From contig NZ_CP065856.1 in NCBI RefSeq assembly GCF_016065055.1, positions 434,001 to 498,000 of the forward strand: DNA of 64,000 bases, written 5' to 3'. Below are positions 49,634-58,289 of the stretch, in pieces. Position numbers and translations under genes: made by a program. The stretch comes from Halosimplex litoreum. GTDB taxonomy: Archaea > Halobacteriota > Halobacteria > Halobacteriales > Haloarculaceae. The notes below the pieces were generated by a model. That model ran no database searches. It was not told the DNA's origin and saw nothing but the letters and a program-made list of their open reading frames with translations. How positions within the stretch are numbered: position 1 is the first letter of the stretch; each line of letters starts with the position of its first letter.

Positions 49634-50308
49634 ATGGCAGTGAGTCGGGCGACGCGCCGACAGCTCGCCGGTCTCGGGGCGCTCGCCCTCGCGCTCGCGG
49701 CCGGAGCGGTGGTCTTCTCCCCGGCCGCGGTGCTGGAGTCGCTGGTCGCGCTCTCTGGAGACCCCTGGCGCTTTCTCGCCGTGCTCGTCGTCCTCTACGT
49801 CGTCCGACCGTTCGTCCTGTGGCCGGTCAGCCTGCTGTCGCTGACGGTCGGATACGTCTACGGCGCGGCGGTCGGGATCCCGATCGCCGCGGCGGGCGTC
49901 GCCGTCTCCACGGCGCCGCCGTTCCTCCTCGCCCGCCGGTTCCGGACCGACGAGGGAGTCCTCGGCCGGACCGCGGGCGTCGGCGACCGGATCGTGACGG
50001 CGACCGGTGGCTTCCGAGGGCTCGTGGCCGCGCGGCTCGCGCCGATCCCCTCGGACGTGACCTCCTCGGCCGCCGGGCTCTCGGACCTGTCACCGCGGAC
50101 GTATCTGGCCGGGACGCTCGTCGGCGAGACGCCGTGGATCGTCGGCGCCGTCGTCGCCGGCGCGTCGATGCACACGCTGTCGGTCGACGGGCTCGACCAG
50201 GGGATCGCCCTGGTCGCCGCCGCGACCGCCGTCTCGGGACTCCTGCTGGCCGGACCGACCTACCGGCTGGTCCGCGAGCGCTACGACCTCGGAGTCGACG
50301 CTCGGTAG
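49634..50308 (+). CDS. TVP38/TMEM64 (VTT/DedA-like) membrane protein
   Basis: 224 residues. The VTT domain is clear: VVRPFVLWPVSLLSLTVGYV, a reentrant segment GAAVGIPIAAAGVAVSTAPP, and GGFRGLVAARLAPIPSDVTS, the conserved R-x-x-P-x-P-type motif. Membrane helices lie near residues 10-35, 48-75, 80-100, 155-175 and 190-210. Family members act in membrane lipid or polyprenyl-phosphate movement, or related envelope processes. It is divergent from the zinc-binding gene with 125 bases between them. Confidence 0.88.
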   Translation: MAVSRATRRQLAGLGALALALAAGAVVFSPAAVLESLVALSGDPWRFLAVLVVLYVVRPFVLWPVSLLSLTVGYVYGAAVGIPIAAAGVAVSTAPPFLLARRFRTDEGVLGRTAGVGDRIVTATGGFRGLVAARLAPIPSDVTSSAAGLSDLSPRTYLAGTLVGETPWIVGAVVAGASMHTLSVDGLDQGIALVAAATAVSGLLLAGPTYRLVRERYDLGVDAR

Positions 50309-50324
50309 CGCCCTCGTGCGGCGT

Positions 50325-50444
50325 TCAGTAGAACGTGTCCGCGCAGTCGTAGACGACGCCGTGTTCGGGGCAGACGTACTTGCAGTGGCGGTGGGTCATC
50401 GGCCGCTCACAGATCGGACAGGGTCGACCGCCGGCGTCGCTCAT
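50325..50444 (-). CDS. Micro zinc-finger protein (HVO_2523-like)
   Basis: 39 residues. PCPICERPM and KYVCPEHGVVYDCADTFY give a CxxC plus C and C/H residues suited to one zinc ion; the spaced RHCKYVCPEHG motif is highly characteristic of the small haloarchaeal zinc-finger family I recall as HVO_2523. Such very short zinc proteins often affect biofilm or motility in haloarchaea; the role here is unknown. It is convergent with the membrane protein at 49634, with 16 bases between. Confidence 0.8.
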   Translation of the reverse strand: MSDAGGRPCPICERPMTHRHCKYVCPEHGVVYDCADTFY

Positions 50445-50600
50445 ATCTCCGCCTCGGACCGGCGGCGCTTGAGCCTTGTTCTCCGGTCGGTCCCCGTCGG
50501 CGGTTTCGACCGCCTGGCGCGGCCAACCCGAACGAATTCTAGAGAGAGTCCGAGCGGTTTTCGAACAACGCCTATCCGTCGGTAGTGGCCAGTGTAACCC

Positions 50601-52238
50601 ATGACAGGAGACACGCCGCTCGCGGACCGCTACCCGCCCGGCCTCCCCACCGCGGTCGTCGCCGTCTCGGCGGGGGTAGCGGGCCTGCTCGGCTCGTTCG
50701 CCGCCGCCGGGTTCGCGCCCGGGTTCGTCGTCGCACCGGTCGAGAGCACGCTCTCCCGGCGGATGCCCGGCGCGGTCGTCGCCTTCGCGATCACCGCGCT
50801 CGGCGACCTGGGTCAGCAACTCAACCTCGCGACCGCGGGCGCGCTCGTGGTCGCGCTGTTCGCCGCGCTGGTCGCCCTCTCGGTCGCAGTCGGGCGGCGC
50901 CTCGACACGCGCCTGGCGCCGCTGCTCTGCGCTCCGGCGGCCGTCTGGGCCGCGACGGCGCTGCTGACCGGCCGCCCGGTCCTCTCGGTCGGCGCCGCCG
51001 TCGGCGTCGGCCTCGTCGTCTGGGTGACCGACCTCTCCTACTCGGGCGAACTCGCCGCCGGTCGGTCGACCCCGTCGTCGGACGGGCGGCGCCGCGTCCT
51101 CGCGGCGCTCGGTGCCGCCCTCGGCGCCAGCGTGCTCGGGTACGCAGTCGGTCGCGACGGTCCGTCGACGGGCGACGGCTCCAGCGCCACGAACGCGGGG
51201 AGTGCGGGCACCGGAGGGAGCGCCGACGGCGACCGCCCGCGGGGCGATCCCGAGATCTACGGGAGCGCCGACGTGCCGACCTTCGACGCCGACGACCAGC
51301 TCGCAGCGGCGGCCGACAGGGAGTTCGACCTCGACGGGACGGAACCGCTGGTCAGCGAGCGCTTTTACAACGTCTCCTACAGTTCGATCTCGCCGACGCC
51401 CGACGCCGCCGAGTGGTCGCTGTCGGTCACCGGCGAGGTCGGCCAGGAGGTGTCCGCCGACTACGCCGACCTCGCCGAGCGCGAGTTCCAGCACCGGTTC
51501 GTCACGCTGCGCTGCGTCGGCGAGTCGCTCAACGGGCAGAAGATGGACACCGCGGTCTGGAGCGGCGTCCCCATCGCACCCCTGATCGAGGACGCGAAGC
51601 CGAACTCCGACTGCGACTGTGTCATGGTCAGGGCGGCCGACGACTACTACGAGGAGTTCCCGCTGGAGGCGCTGGAGAGCGGCTTCCTCGCCCTGGGGAT
51701 GAACGGCGAGCCGCTGCCGCGGAGCCACGGCGCGCCCGTCCGCCTGCTCGTCCCCGGCCACTGGGGCGAGATCAACGTCAAGTGGATCACCGAGATCGAG
51801 TTCCTCGAACGCGAGGCGGACGGCTACTGGGAGCAGAAGGGCTGGCACGGTACCGGTCCCGTCGAGACGGTCGCCAAGCTCCACGCGACGAACCGTACCG
51901 ACGACGGGCAGCTCGAGGTCGGCGGCCACGCCTACGCGGGGACGCGGGGCATCGAGCGCGTCGAGGTGTCGACCGACGGCGGCGACACGTGGACCGACGC
52001 GGAACTCACCGAGCGGTTGCCCGGCGCGACGGGCGCAGTCGAGGAGCCACCCGACCACGCGGCGGACGCCTGGCGACAGTGGCGCCACGTGTACGACCCG
52101 CCCGCGGGCAGTCACGACGTCGTCGTCCGCGCCACGGACGGGACGGGGACGGTCCAGTCGAGCGAAGAACGAGACGCCTACCCCAGCGGGGCGACCGGCT
52201 GGGTGAGCGAGACGGTCGCTCCGGGGAGCGTGGGGTGA
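50601..52238 (+). CDS. Sulfite-oxidase-like molybdopterin enzyme fused to a membrane domain
   Basis: 545 residues. The first 180 residues are a membrane domain with about five helices (AVVAVSAGVAGLLGSFAAAG, ALVVALFAALVALSVAV, VLSVGAAVGVGLVVWVTDL). After a Ser/Gly linker the molybdopterin domain follows: FVTLRCVGESLNGQ carries the molybdenum-ligating cysteine, residue 305. SHGAPVRLLVPGHWGEINVK binds cofactor, and a C-terminal Mo-co dimerisation-type domain (GGHAYAGTRGIERVEVSTDG) closes the protein. The topology probably puts the enzyme domain outside the cell. The donor oxidised or reduced is unknown. Confidence 0.9.
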   Translation: MTGDTPLADRYPPGLPTAVVAVSAGVAGLLGSFAAAGFAPGFVVAPVESTLSRRMPGAVVAFAITALGDLGQQLNLATAGALVVALFAALVALSVAVGRRLDTRLAPLLCAPAAVWAATALLTGRPVLSVGAAVGVGLVVWVTDLSYSGELAAGRSTPSSDGRRRVLAALGAALGASVLGYAVGRDGPSTGDGSSATNAGSAGTGGSADGDRPRGDPEIYGSADVPTFDADDQLAAAADREFDLDGTEPLVSERFYNVSYSSISPTPDAAEWSLSVTGEVGQEVSADYADLAEREFQHRFVTLRCVGESLNGQKMDTAVWSGVPIAPLIEDAKPNSDCDCVMVRAADDYYEEFPLEALESGFLALGMNGEPLPRSHGAPVRLLVPGHWGEINVKWITEIEFLEREADGYWEQKGWHGTGPVETVAKLHATNRTDDGQLEVGGHAYAGTRGIERVEVSTDGGDTWTDAELTERLPGATGAVEEPPDHAADAWRQWRHVYDPPAGSHDVVVRATDGTGTVQSSEERDAYPSGATGWVSETVAPGSVG

Positions 52239-52320
52239 AGTGTCGGACGGCAGTGCGGGGATCGTGGGAGGAACCAGCACGCCTAAACCACAGGCGGGGG
52301 ACAGGACGGAACGAGCGTCG

Positions 52321-52596
52321 ATGGAGAAGGCACTCTGGTATCTGCTCGCCGGCACGCGCGGCGGCGAGAACCGCGCCCGGATCATCCGGTTGCTCGACGA
52401 CCGGCCGCGCAACGCCAACCAGCTGGCCGAGGAACTCGACGTGGACTACAACACCGTGCGCCACCATCTCGACGTCCTGCTGGACCACGACGTGGTCGAG
52501 CGCGGCGGCGACGACTACGGCGCGATGTACTTCCTCACGGACCGGTTCGACCGTCACCGCGAGGAGTTCGAGACCATAACCGACCAAATCGAGTGA
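52321..52596 (+). CDS. ArsR-type winged-helix regulator
   Basis: 91 residues. ALWYLLAGTRGGENRARIIR, then LLDDRPRNANQLAEELDVDY and NTVRHHLDVLLDHDVVERGG make a complete wHTH of ArsR type, with the recognition helix NTVRHHLDVL. No metal-binding cysteines are present. It is four bases before a gene for a small membrane protein, and this pairing recurs at 63313-64000. The ATG at 52321 is used. An earlier in-frame start at 52240 would lie in the likely promoter. Confidence 0.85.
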   Translation: MEKALWYLLAGTRGGENRARIIRLLDDRPRNANQLAEELDVDYNTVRHHLDVLLDHDVVERGGDDYGAMYFLTDRFDRHREEFETITDQIE

Positions 52597-52600
52597 TACG

Positions 52601-52897
52601 ATGGCGATGGAACCCTGGCTCACCGTTGCGACCGCCCTCGCGGGGCTCAACGCCCTGTTACTGGTGGCGCTCGGCGTCGTCTGGCTGCGTAACTACCGAA
52701 CGTTCGGCACCAACCTCATCCTCGGCCTGCTCGCCTTCGCCGGCGTCATGCTGCTCGAGAACCTCGTCGCGATCTACTACTTCTTCAGCATGCAGATGCT
52801 CTACGCCAGCGACCCCGTCGCCCAGCAGGCCGTCGTCGTCCTCCGCGCCCTGCAGTTCCTCGCGCTGCTGTTCCTGACGTACGTCACGATGCAGTGA
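52601..52897 (+). CDS. Small three-helix membrane protein paired with a wHTH regulator
   Basis: 98 residues. Three helices: residues 6-29 (LTVATALAGLNALLLVALGV), 37-63 (NLILGLLAFAGVMLLENLVA) and 75-98 (AVVVLRALQFLALLFLTYVT). It lacks charged motifs, cysteines or catalytic residues. The four-base spacing from the wHTH gene shows co-transcription. Proteins of this layout partner HTH regulators across haloarchaea, perhaps as membrane sensors; the role is unproven. Confidence 0.75.
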   Translation: MAMEPWLTVATALAGLNALLLVALGVVWLRNYRTFGTNLILGLLAFAGVMLLENLVAIYYFFSMQMLYASDPVAQQAVVVLRALQFLALLFLTYVTMQ

Positions 52898-52935
52898 TCC
52901 GAGTTCGTTCCGATTTCTGCTATTCGACGGTCTCA

Positions 52936-53311
52936 CTGGCGCGTGCTGTCGCGCGCTCTCGTGCGCGCGACGGTTGCCGCGCGAGGGATGAGCATCGCAG
53001 CTTGCGAGAAGCGCAAGCGGCTGGGGAGGTGTGAGGCCGTCTGCGGTCGCTGTGGGGTGCGGTGGTGGTCCTGGTGGACTGAACGGGCGAGGCGCGCGTG
53101 GCGGCGCAGCCGCCACGGCCTGCGGCGGTCCGCGGAGCCGACCGCCCTGCTCGCGCCCGTAGTCGTCTGATCGGGCACTATCCGCGCGGCCGGTGCCGAG
53201 AGCGCGGATATCTCGCTCAGCGACCGCGAGCGCGTCGAGGGCTTTCGTCGCCTGGTGTCAGTCGCGATCGTCACTCCAGCTAGCGAGCGCGTCGAGGGCT
53301 TTCGCTCTCTG
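52936..53311 (-). repeat. Dispersed structured element, copy D (inverted)
   Basis: Fourth member of the family, in opposite orientation. Read on the minus strand: a doubled CGAAAGCCCTCGACGCGCTCGC motif (spacing 57, as in copy A), ATATCCGCGC...GCGCGGATAGTGCCC, an insert with the hairpin GTGGCGGC-TGC-GCCGCCAC, CGCCTCGCCCGTTCAGTCCA, GCAGACGGCCTCACACCTCC, the hairpin GCTTGCG-CTTCT-CGCAAGC, GCTCATCCCTCGCGCGGC and a GCGACAGCACGCGCC end. It fills most of the 490-base gap between the membrane protein and the isomerase-like gene. Confidence 0.75.
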
Positions 53312-53388
53312 TCGTCGACTGGGGAGTCGCAGCCGGAGAGTCGCGCCCCGACCCGTGGACTGAAAGCCCGCCCGGACGATCGACCGTC

Positions 53389-54111
53389 ATGGTACGCACC
53401 GCGATCAACCTCTATTCGGTTCGCGAGTTGGACCTGCCGATGGCCGAGATCCTCGAGCGCTGCGCGGCGGCCGGCTACGACGGCGTGCAGTTCTCCGGGG
53501 GCTTCGGTGGCCGCTCGGCCGAGGAACTCGCCGACCACCTCGACGATCTGGACCTGGCCGTGACGGCGTCGCACGTCGACGTGGACGACCTGGAGTCCGA
53601 CCCCGCCCGAGTCGTCGACTTCCACGAGACGATCGGTGCCGACGGCGCGGTCGTCCCGTGGCTCGGGCCCGAACAGTTCGAGTCCCGCGCGGCGACGCTG
53701 GAGACGGCCGACCGCGTCGACGGGATGGCGGCGGACCTCCTCGACTACGGCTTCGCCCTGCACTACCACAACCACGACCACGAGTTCGCCGCCTTCGACG
53801 ACACGACGGGCTTCGAGGTGTTCGCCGACCACACCGACGCCCTGCTGGAACCCGACGTGGGCTGGATCGAGACGGCGGGCCACGACCCCGTCGAGATCGT
53901 CGAGCGCTACGGCGAACGCGTCGAGATCGTCCACATGAAGGACATGGACGACGGCGAGTTCTGCGAGATCGGCGACGGCGACGTGGACATGCAGGCGTGT
54001 GCCGACGCCGCCCGCGAGGTCGACGCCGAGTGGCTCGTCTACGAACACGACGAACCCGAGGACCCCGCGGCCTCGATCGACGCCGGAGCGGAGTTCCTCG
54101 CCGGGCTGTAG
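53389..54111 (+). CDS. Xylose isomerase-like TIM-barrel protein
   Basis: 240 residues. MVRTAINLYSVRELDLPMAE and AAGYDGVQFSGGFGG open the barrel; VTASHVDVDDLESDP, DYGFALHYHNHDHEFAAFDD, LLEPDVGWIETAGHDPVEIV and RVEIVHMKDMDDGEF contribute the metal-binding Glu/His/Asp residues typical of the xylose isomerase-like (AP endonuclease family 2) fold. Members isomerise or epimerise sugars, or dehydrate inositol derivatives. The substrate is unknown. The ATG at 53389 has CTGAAAGCCC about 28 bases upstream, which could serve as the TATA element. Confidence 0.88.
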   Translation: MVRTAINLYSVRELDLPMAEILERCAAAGYDGVQFSGGFGGRSAEELADHLDDLDLAVTASHVDVDDLESDPARVVDFHETIGADGAVVPWLGPEQFESRAATLETADRVDGMAADLLDYGFALHYHNHDHEFAAFDDTTGFEVFADHTDALLEPDVGWIETAGHDPVEIVERYGERVEIVHMKDMDDGEFCEIGDGDVDMQACADAAREVDAEWLVYEHDEPEDPAASIDAGAEFLAGL

Positions 54112-54204
54112 CGCCGGTCGAGAGCGGGTGCCCGTGGTCGTCGCTCGCGGACCCGGGTCCGCCGGGCGCCGAACCATTAAGTCGAGTGTTTCCCAACCGA
54201 AGGT

Positions 54205-56397
54205 ATGTCACGGGCTGGCGGTCGTCGAGTCGTCGTCGCGGCGGTCGCGGTGGTGCTTCTCGCGAGCGCGGTCACCGGCGGCGGACTCGCGGCCGCCTCG
54301 CCGACCGAGAACGGAGCCGCTTCGTCGGCCGCGGACGCGCCAGCGCCCGACCGGGTCGGATTCGGGGCAGACATTGCGTCGTCGACCGAACTCGGGGAGC
54401 CCGCCGAGCGGGTGACGAAGTCGGTCACGGCGTCGGGCGGGTCGGCCTCGGCGGCGGGGACCGACGCGGTGTTGGCGGGCGCGCCGGCGAACGTCACGGC
54501 GGTGCAGGAACTCCGGTTGACGCCCGATGTGCCCGGTGAGGTGACCGTCGTCCAGCGCTACCGGGTGCCCGACCGGGTGTCCTCGCTGAAGCCGGAACTG
54601 CCCGCGAACGCGACCGTCACCGCGACGGCGGGCTTCTCGCGGGGCAACGGGACCGTCTACGAGTGGGACGGCAACACGTCGAGCCCGTCGGTGACGTTCG
54701 CGATGGAAGTCAACGAGACGGTGGACCTCTCCGGACCGGAGGGCGCTCAGGGGCGGTACCTCTTCGTCGACGCCGGCGAGTGGGCGCTCTTCCAGCGGCC
54801 GGCCGTGCCGACGAGCTGGTCGTGGTCGGGGGCGGCACCGGTCGGTATCACGCGCGAGACGCGGGCCGCGGGCGAGGGGTACGTCGGCGAGTGGATGGCC
54901 TACCTCGGCGCGGTCGAGACGCGCGAGCGGACGGCCCACGGCCAGCGGTTCGAGCTGGTGCTCCCCGAACGAGCGTCGTTGAGGGAGTCGCCCGCGGCGA
55001 TCCTCGACTCGCTGGCGGCGGCGGGCGACCGCCTGCGCGTCGGCGACCGCGACGACGTCGTGAACGTCTTCGCCGCGCCGACGACGACCGTCGGCTGGGG
55101 CGTGCGCGGCCTGCAGTACGGCGACCGCGACATGTGGGTGCGCGACGCCGAGCCGCTGGCGACCGCCGAGAACACCTGGCTGCACGAGTACGTCCACACC
55201 CGTCAGGGCTACGAGACGGCGCCGTCGGCGCGGTGGACCAACGAGGGCTTCGCCACCTACTACGCCGCCCTGCTCGCGCTCGAACAGGACCGCGTCGACT
55301 TCGCGGCGTTCCGCGAGGCGCTGCGCCCCGGGACCGTCCGCCCGCAGTCCGACGCGGTCCTGACCGAACCGCGGTCGTGGGTCAACACCGCGAACTACCT
55401 GAAAGGCAGCCTCGTCGCCGGCGACACCGACCTGCGGATCCGGCTGGCGACCGACGGCACGCGGTCGCTCCAGGCGGTCTTCTCCGCGATGAACGCTCAC
55501 CCGGGACCGGTCGACGCGCGGACGGTCTTCGAGAGCGTCGGGACGGTCGCCGGACCGGAGGTTCGCAGAGCCGCGGTCACCTACGCGGGGACCGAGCGAG
55601 CGCCGGACCTGTGGTCGGTCCGCACCCACACCGAGGCGTTCGCGTCGACGCCCGCGCTGGTCGAGGTCGGGATCGCCACCGAATCCGACGCGCTCGCGGT
55701 GAACGGTCCCTACCGCAACGTGACCCGCTCGGGCTCGGAGCTGACCCTCTACGCGGGCGAGACGCTGACGATGACCGGGGCGGTGAGCAACGCCGGCGGC
55801 GCGGCCGGCGGCTACGAGGCGCGGTTCGTCGTCGACGGTGCGGTCACCACCTCGGAGAGCGGGACCGTCGCTCCCGGCGAGCGGGTGACCTACCGGTTCG
55901 AACGGACGTTCGACGAGGCGGGGGACCACACCCTCGCCGTCGGCGGCGACCGGGTGACCGTCGAGGTGTACGACCCGGCGCCGGCGACCGTGACCGCCCT
56001 CTCGGCCAACCGCACCGACCTGTCCGAGCCCGGCGCGGTGGCGTTCACCGCGACCGTCTCCAGCACCCACGGTGTGCCGGCGCGCGGGAACGTCACCCTC
56101 CGCGGTCCCGAGGGCCCGATCATCGACCGTCGGGTCGCCCTCGGCGCCGGAGAGAACCGGACCGTGAGCGGCGTCGCACGCCTCGACCGCGGCGAGTACG
56201 AGTTCACGCTCGGCGACGCCGACACGCTGGTCGTGACCGTCGGAGACGTCGGCGACGGCGGGAACGGCGGCGAGGGTGCCGACGGGACCGAGGGTGGCGA
56301 CGGCGGGATATCCGGGCTCGGTCCCGGCTTCGGCCCCGTCACTGCGCTCGCCGGACTTCTGGGCGCGCTGGCGCTGCTCGTTCGGCGACGGGAGTGA
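54205..56397 (+). CDS. Secreted PGF-CTERM gluzincin-like metallopeptidase
   Basis: 730 residues. RVVVAAVAVVLLASAVTGGG is a signal peptide. A beta-rich region is followed by HEYVHTRQGYETAPSARW and NEGFATYYAALLALE: the histidines at about 327 and 331 with the glutamate at about 347 form a gluzincin-type zinc site. Next are CARDB-like beta domains (ESGTVAPGERVTYRFERTF, NVTLRGPEGPIIDRRVAL). The C-terminus, GPGFGPVTALAGLLGALALL then VRRRE, is a PGF-CTERM sorting signal, processed by archaeosortase A and lipid-anchored. It is thus a surface-exposed peptidase of unknown target. Confidence 0.88.
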   Translation: MSRAGGRRVVVAAVAVVLLASAVTGGGLAAASPTENGAASSAADAPAPDRVGFGADIASSTELGEPAERVTKSVTASGGSASAAGTDAVLAGAPANVTAVQELRLTPDVPGEVTVVQRYRVPDRVSSLKPELPANATVTATAGFSRGNGTVYEWDGNTSSPSVTFAMEVNETVDLSGPEGAQGRYLFVDAGEWALFQRPAVPTSWSWSGAAPVGITRETRAAGEGYVGEWMAYLGAVETRERTAHGQRFELVLPERASLRESPAAILDSLAAAGDRLRVGDRDDVVNVFAAPTTTVGWGVRGLQYGDRDMWVRDAEPLATAENTWLHEYVHTRQGYETAPSARWTNEGFATYYAALLALEQDRVDFAAFREALRPGTVRPQSDAVLTEPRSWVNTANYLKGSLVAGDTDLRIRLATDGTRSLQAVFSAMNAHPGPVDARTVFESVGTVAGPEVRRAAVTYAGTERAPDLWSVRTHTEAFASTPALVEVGIATESDALAVNGPYRNVTRSGSELTLYAGETLTMTGAVSNAGGAAGGYEARFVVDGAVTTSESGTVAPGERVTYRFERTFDEAGDHTLAVGGDRVTVEVYDPAPATVTALSANRTDLSEPGAVAFTATVSSTHGVPARGNVTLRGPEGPIIDRRVALGAGENRTVSGVARLDRGEYEFTLGDADTLVVTVGDVGDGGNGGEGADGTEGGDGGISGLGPGFGPVTALAGLLGALALLVRRRE

Positions 56398-56445
56398 CGA
56401 CCCCGCCGGCTCGTTGCGGTTGGGTCAGTCTTCGACCTCACTGCG

Positions 56446-57804
56446 TCAGTCCTCGATTTCGACCGCGTCGAGCACTGCCAGCGTCCGGTCGACCAGCGCG
56501 TCGGGGGTCCGCGCGAGGACGAAGGCGACGGCCTCGTCGCCGTGGCTGCCCCGGTCGACGACCGCCGCGGGCGTTCCGTCGATGGCGTCGAAGGCCGTCT
56601 CGACACCCCACTCGACCGAATCTGGGCGGTCGTCGGCTGGGTCGTACTCGGCGACCGGTCCGTCGAGGTCGCCGAACGCCTCGGCGACCGCGTCGTCGTA
56701 GCGTAGGTTCGCGGCGAACCGGAGGTCGGGGTCGTGCTCGCGCGTCGCCAGGAGGAGGCGAGCGACGTGGGCCGACGCGCCGAAGCGGACGCCGCGGGTC
56801 GGTGCTGCCCCCGAGCGCGTTCGGGTGATCCGTCCCTCGACGGCGGCGGTCTCGTCCGGTCGCTCCGCGTACGGGGTCGCGCCGGCGACGTTCGTCCCGA
56901 CCTCGGGGACCAGCGGACCGATATCGCGGTCGACGAACGCGCGGACGATCCCCTCGACCGCCTCGGCGGTGTCGTCACGAGCGGCGCGGTCCCGCAACTC
57001 GACCGCGTGGTGGACCGCGCCCGGCCCCTCGCCCATGTCGAGGTTGTACCGGACCGCGCGGGCGAGCAGGTCGACGCCGGCGGCGACCGCCGCCTCGACG
57101 TCGTCGCCGTGGGCCAGCCGCGTCGCGATCGCCGACGAGAGCGTACAGCCCGAGCCGTGGGTGGCGTCGGTGTCGACCCGCGGATGCCGGAACGTCTCGA
57201 CGCCGTCTGCAGTGACGAGCACGTCGAGCACGTCCGCCGACTCGCCGTCCGCGATGTGGCCGCCCTTGACGAGCGCGGCGTCTGCGCCCAGCTCGACGAG
57301 GCGTTCGCCCGCCTCGCGTGCCTCGGACTCGCTGTCGGGGTCGATCCCGGTCAGGACGGCCGCCTCGTCTGCGTTAGGTGTGACCAGCGTCGCCTCGGCG
57401 ATCAGGGCCTCGTAGGCGCTCTCGGCCTCGCTGGCGAGCAGGCGGTCGCCGGAGGCGGCGACCATCACCGGGTCGACGACGGCCGGCGCCGCGACCGCCC
57501 GGACGCGGTCGGCGACGAGCTCGACCACCTCGGCCGTGGCGAGCATCCCCGTCTTGACGGCGGCCACGTCGAAGTCCGAGACGACGGCGTCGCACTGGGC
57601 GTCGATTTCGTCGGTCGGGAGGACGTGCGTGGACTCGACACCTGTCGTGTTCTGGGCGGTGACGCTGGTGATCGCGGTCGTCCCGAAGGCGCCGCCGGCC
57701 TCGATCGTCTTCAGGTCCGCCTGGATGCCGGCGCCGCCGCCGGAGTCGCTCCCCGCGATGGTCAGGACGACCGGCGGCGAGACCGGCGCGTCGCGTCGTG
57801 TCAT
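56446..57804 (-). CDS. thiDN: Bifunctional HMP/HMP-P kinase and thiamine-phosphate synthase (ThiD-ThiN)
   Basis: 452 residues. Residues 1-265 are Thi[62 protein letters not shown] and [17 protein letters not shown] with the anion hole and catalytic aspartate region. It phosphorylates 4-amino-5-hydroxymethyl-2-methylpyrimidine twice. Residues 280-452 are ThiN ([38 protein letters not shown]), the archaeal replacement for ThiE that joins pyrimidine and thiazole phosphates. The fusion is usual in archaea. Confidence 0.95.
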   Translation of the reverse strand: MTRRDAPVSPPVVLTIAGSDSGGGAGIQADLKTIEAGGAFGTTAITSVTAQNTTGVESTHVLPTDEIDAQCDAVVSDFDVAAVKTGMLATAEVVELVADRVRAVAAPAVVDPVMVAASGDRLLASEAESAYEALIAEATLVTPNADEAAVLTGIDPDSESEAREAGERLVELGADAALVKGGHIADGESADVLDVLVTADGVETFRHPRVDTDATHGSGCTLSSAIATRLAHGDDVEAAVAAGVDLLARAVRYNLDMGEGPGAVHHAVELRDRAARDDTAEAVEGIVRAFVDRDIGPLVPEVGTNVAGATPYAERPDETAAVEGRITRTRSGAAPTRGVRFGASAHVARLLLATREHDPDLRFAANLRYDDAVAEAFGDLDGPVAEYDPADDRPDSVEWGVETAFDAIDGTPAAVVDRGSHGDEAVAFVLARTPDALVDRTLAVLDAVEIED

Positions 57805-57983
57805 GTCCGGGTGTTACCCTGCCGACACCAAATGCGTGACGAGAGCCGACGCGGATCGGGTGAGCAGGGGCGGACGGCGGGGTCGCGTGACCGTCGACCG
57901 ACGACCGTCGGGCGGCGACGGGGAACGCTCCCCGCAGGCGTCTGGTAACTACGCACAAACGCCTGCCGGCCGTGGACTCGGGT

Positions 57984-58238
57984 ATGGAGCTAGAACTGGC
58001 CGAACTGGGGGAGTACCTCGAACAGTTCGACTACCCCACCGAGCGCGACGAGCTGGCGGCCGCCTGTGGCGGTGTCGAACTCCGACTCGCCGAGGGCGAA
58101 CGGAACCTCGGGGACCTGCTGGCCGGCGCGCACACCGACCGCTTCGACTCGGCCGACGACGCCTACACGGCCGTTCAGAACGACCTCCCGCGCGAGGCGG
58201 TCGGTGAACCCTACCAGTCCGAGGGCGAAGGCGACTGA
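57984..58238 (+). CDS. Small acidic haloarchaeal protein (DUF5789-like)
   Basis: 84 residues. [40 protein letters not shown] and [20 protein letters not shown] with a final SEGEGD match a haloarchaeal family that I recall as DUF5789. The sequence is acidic and helical, with one cysteine and no membrane segment. The role is unknown. The ATG at 57984 is taken rather than the in-frame ATG at 57972. It is convergent with the phosphotriesterase-like gene and divergent from thiDN. Confidence 0.75.
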   Translation: MELELAELGEYLEQFDYPTERDELAAACGGVELRLAEGERNLGDLLAGAHTDRFDSADDAYTAVQNDLPREAVGEPYQSEGEGD

Positions 58239-58289
58239 CCCGACCGGCTGGCTCCGCGTTCACGTCGCCTCGCCGGCGTCGGGCCACCC

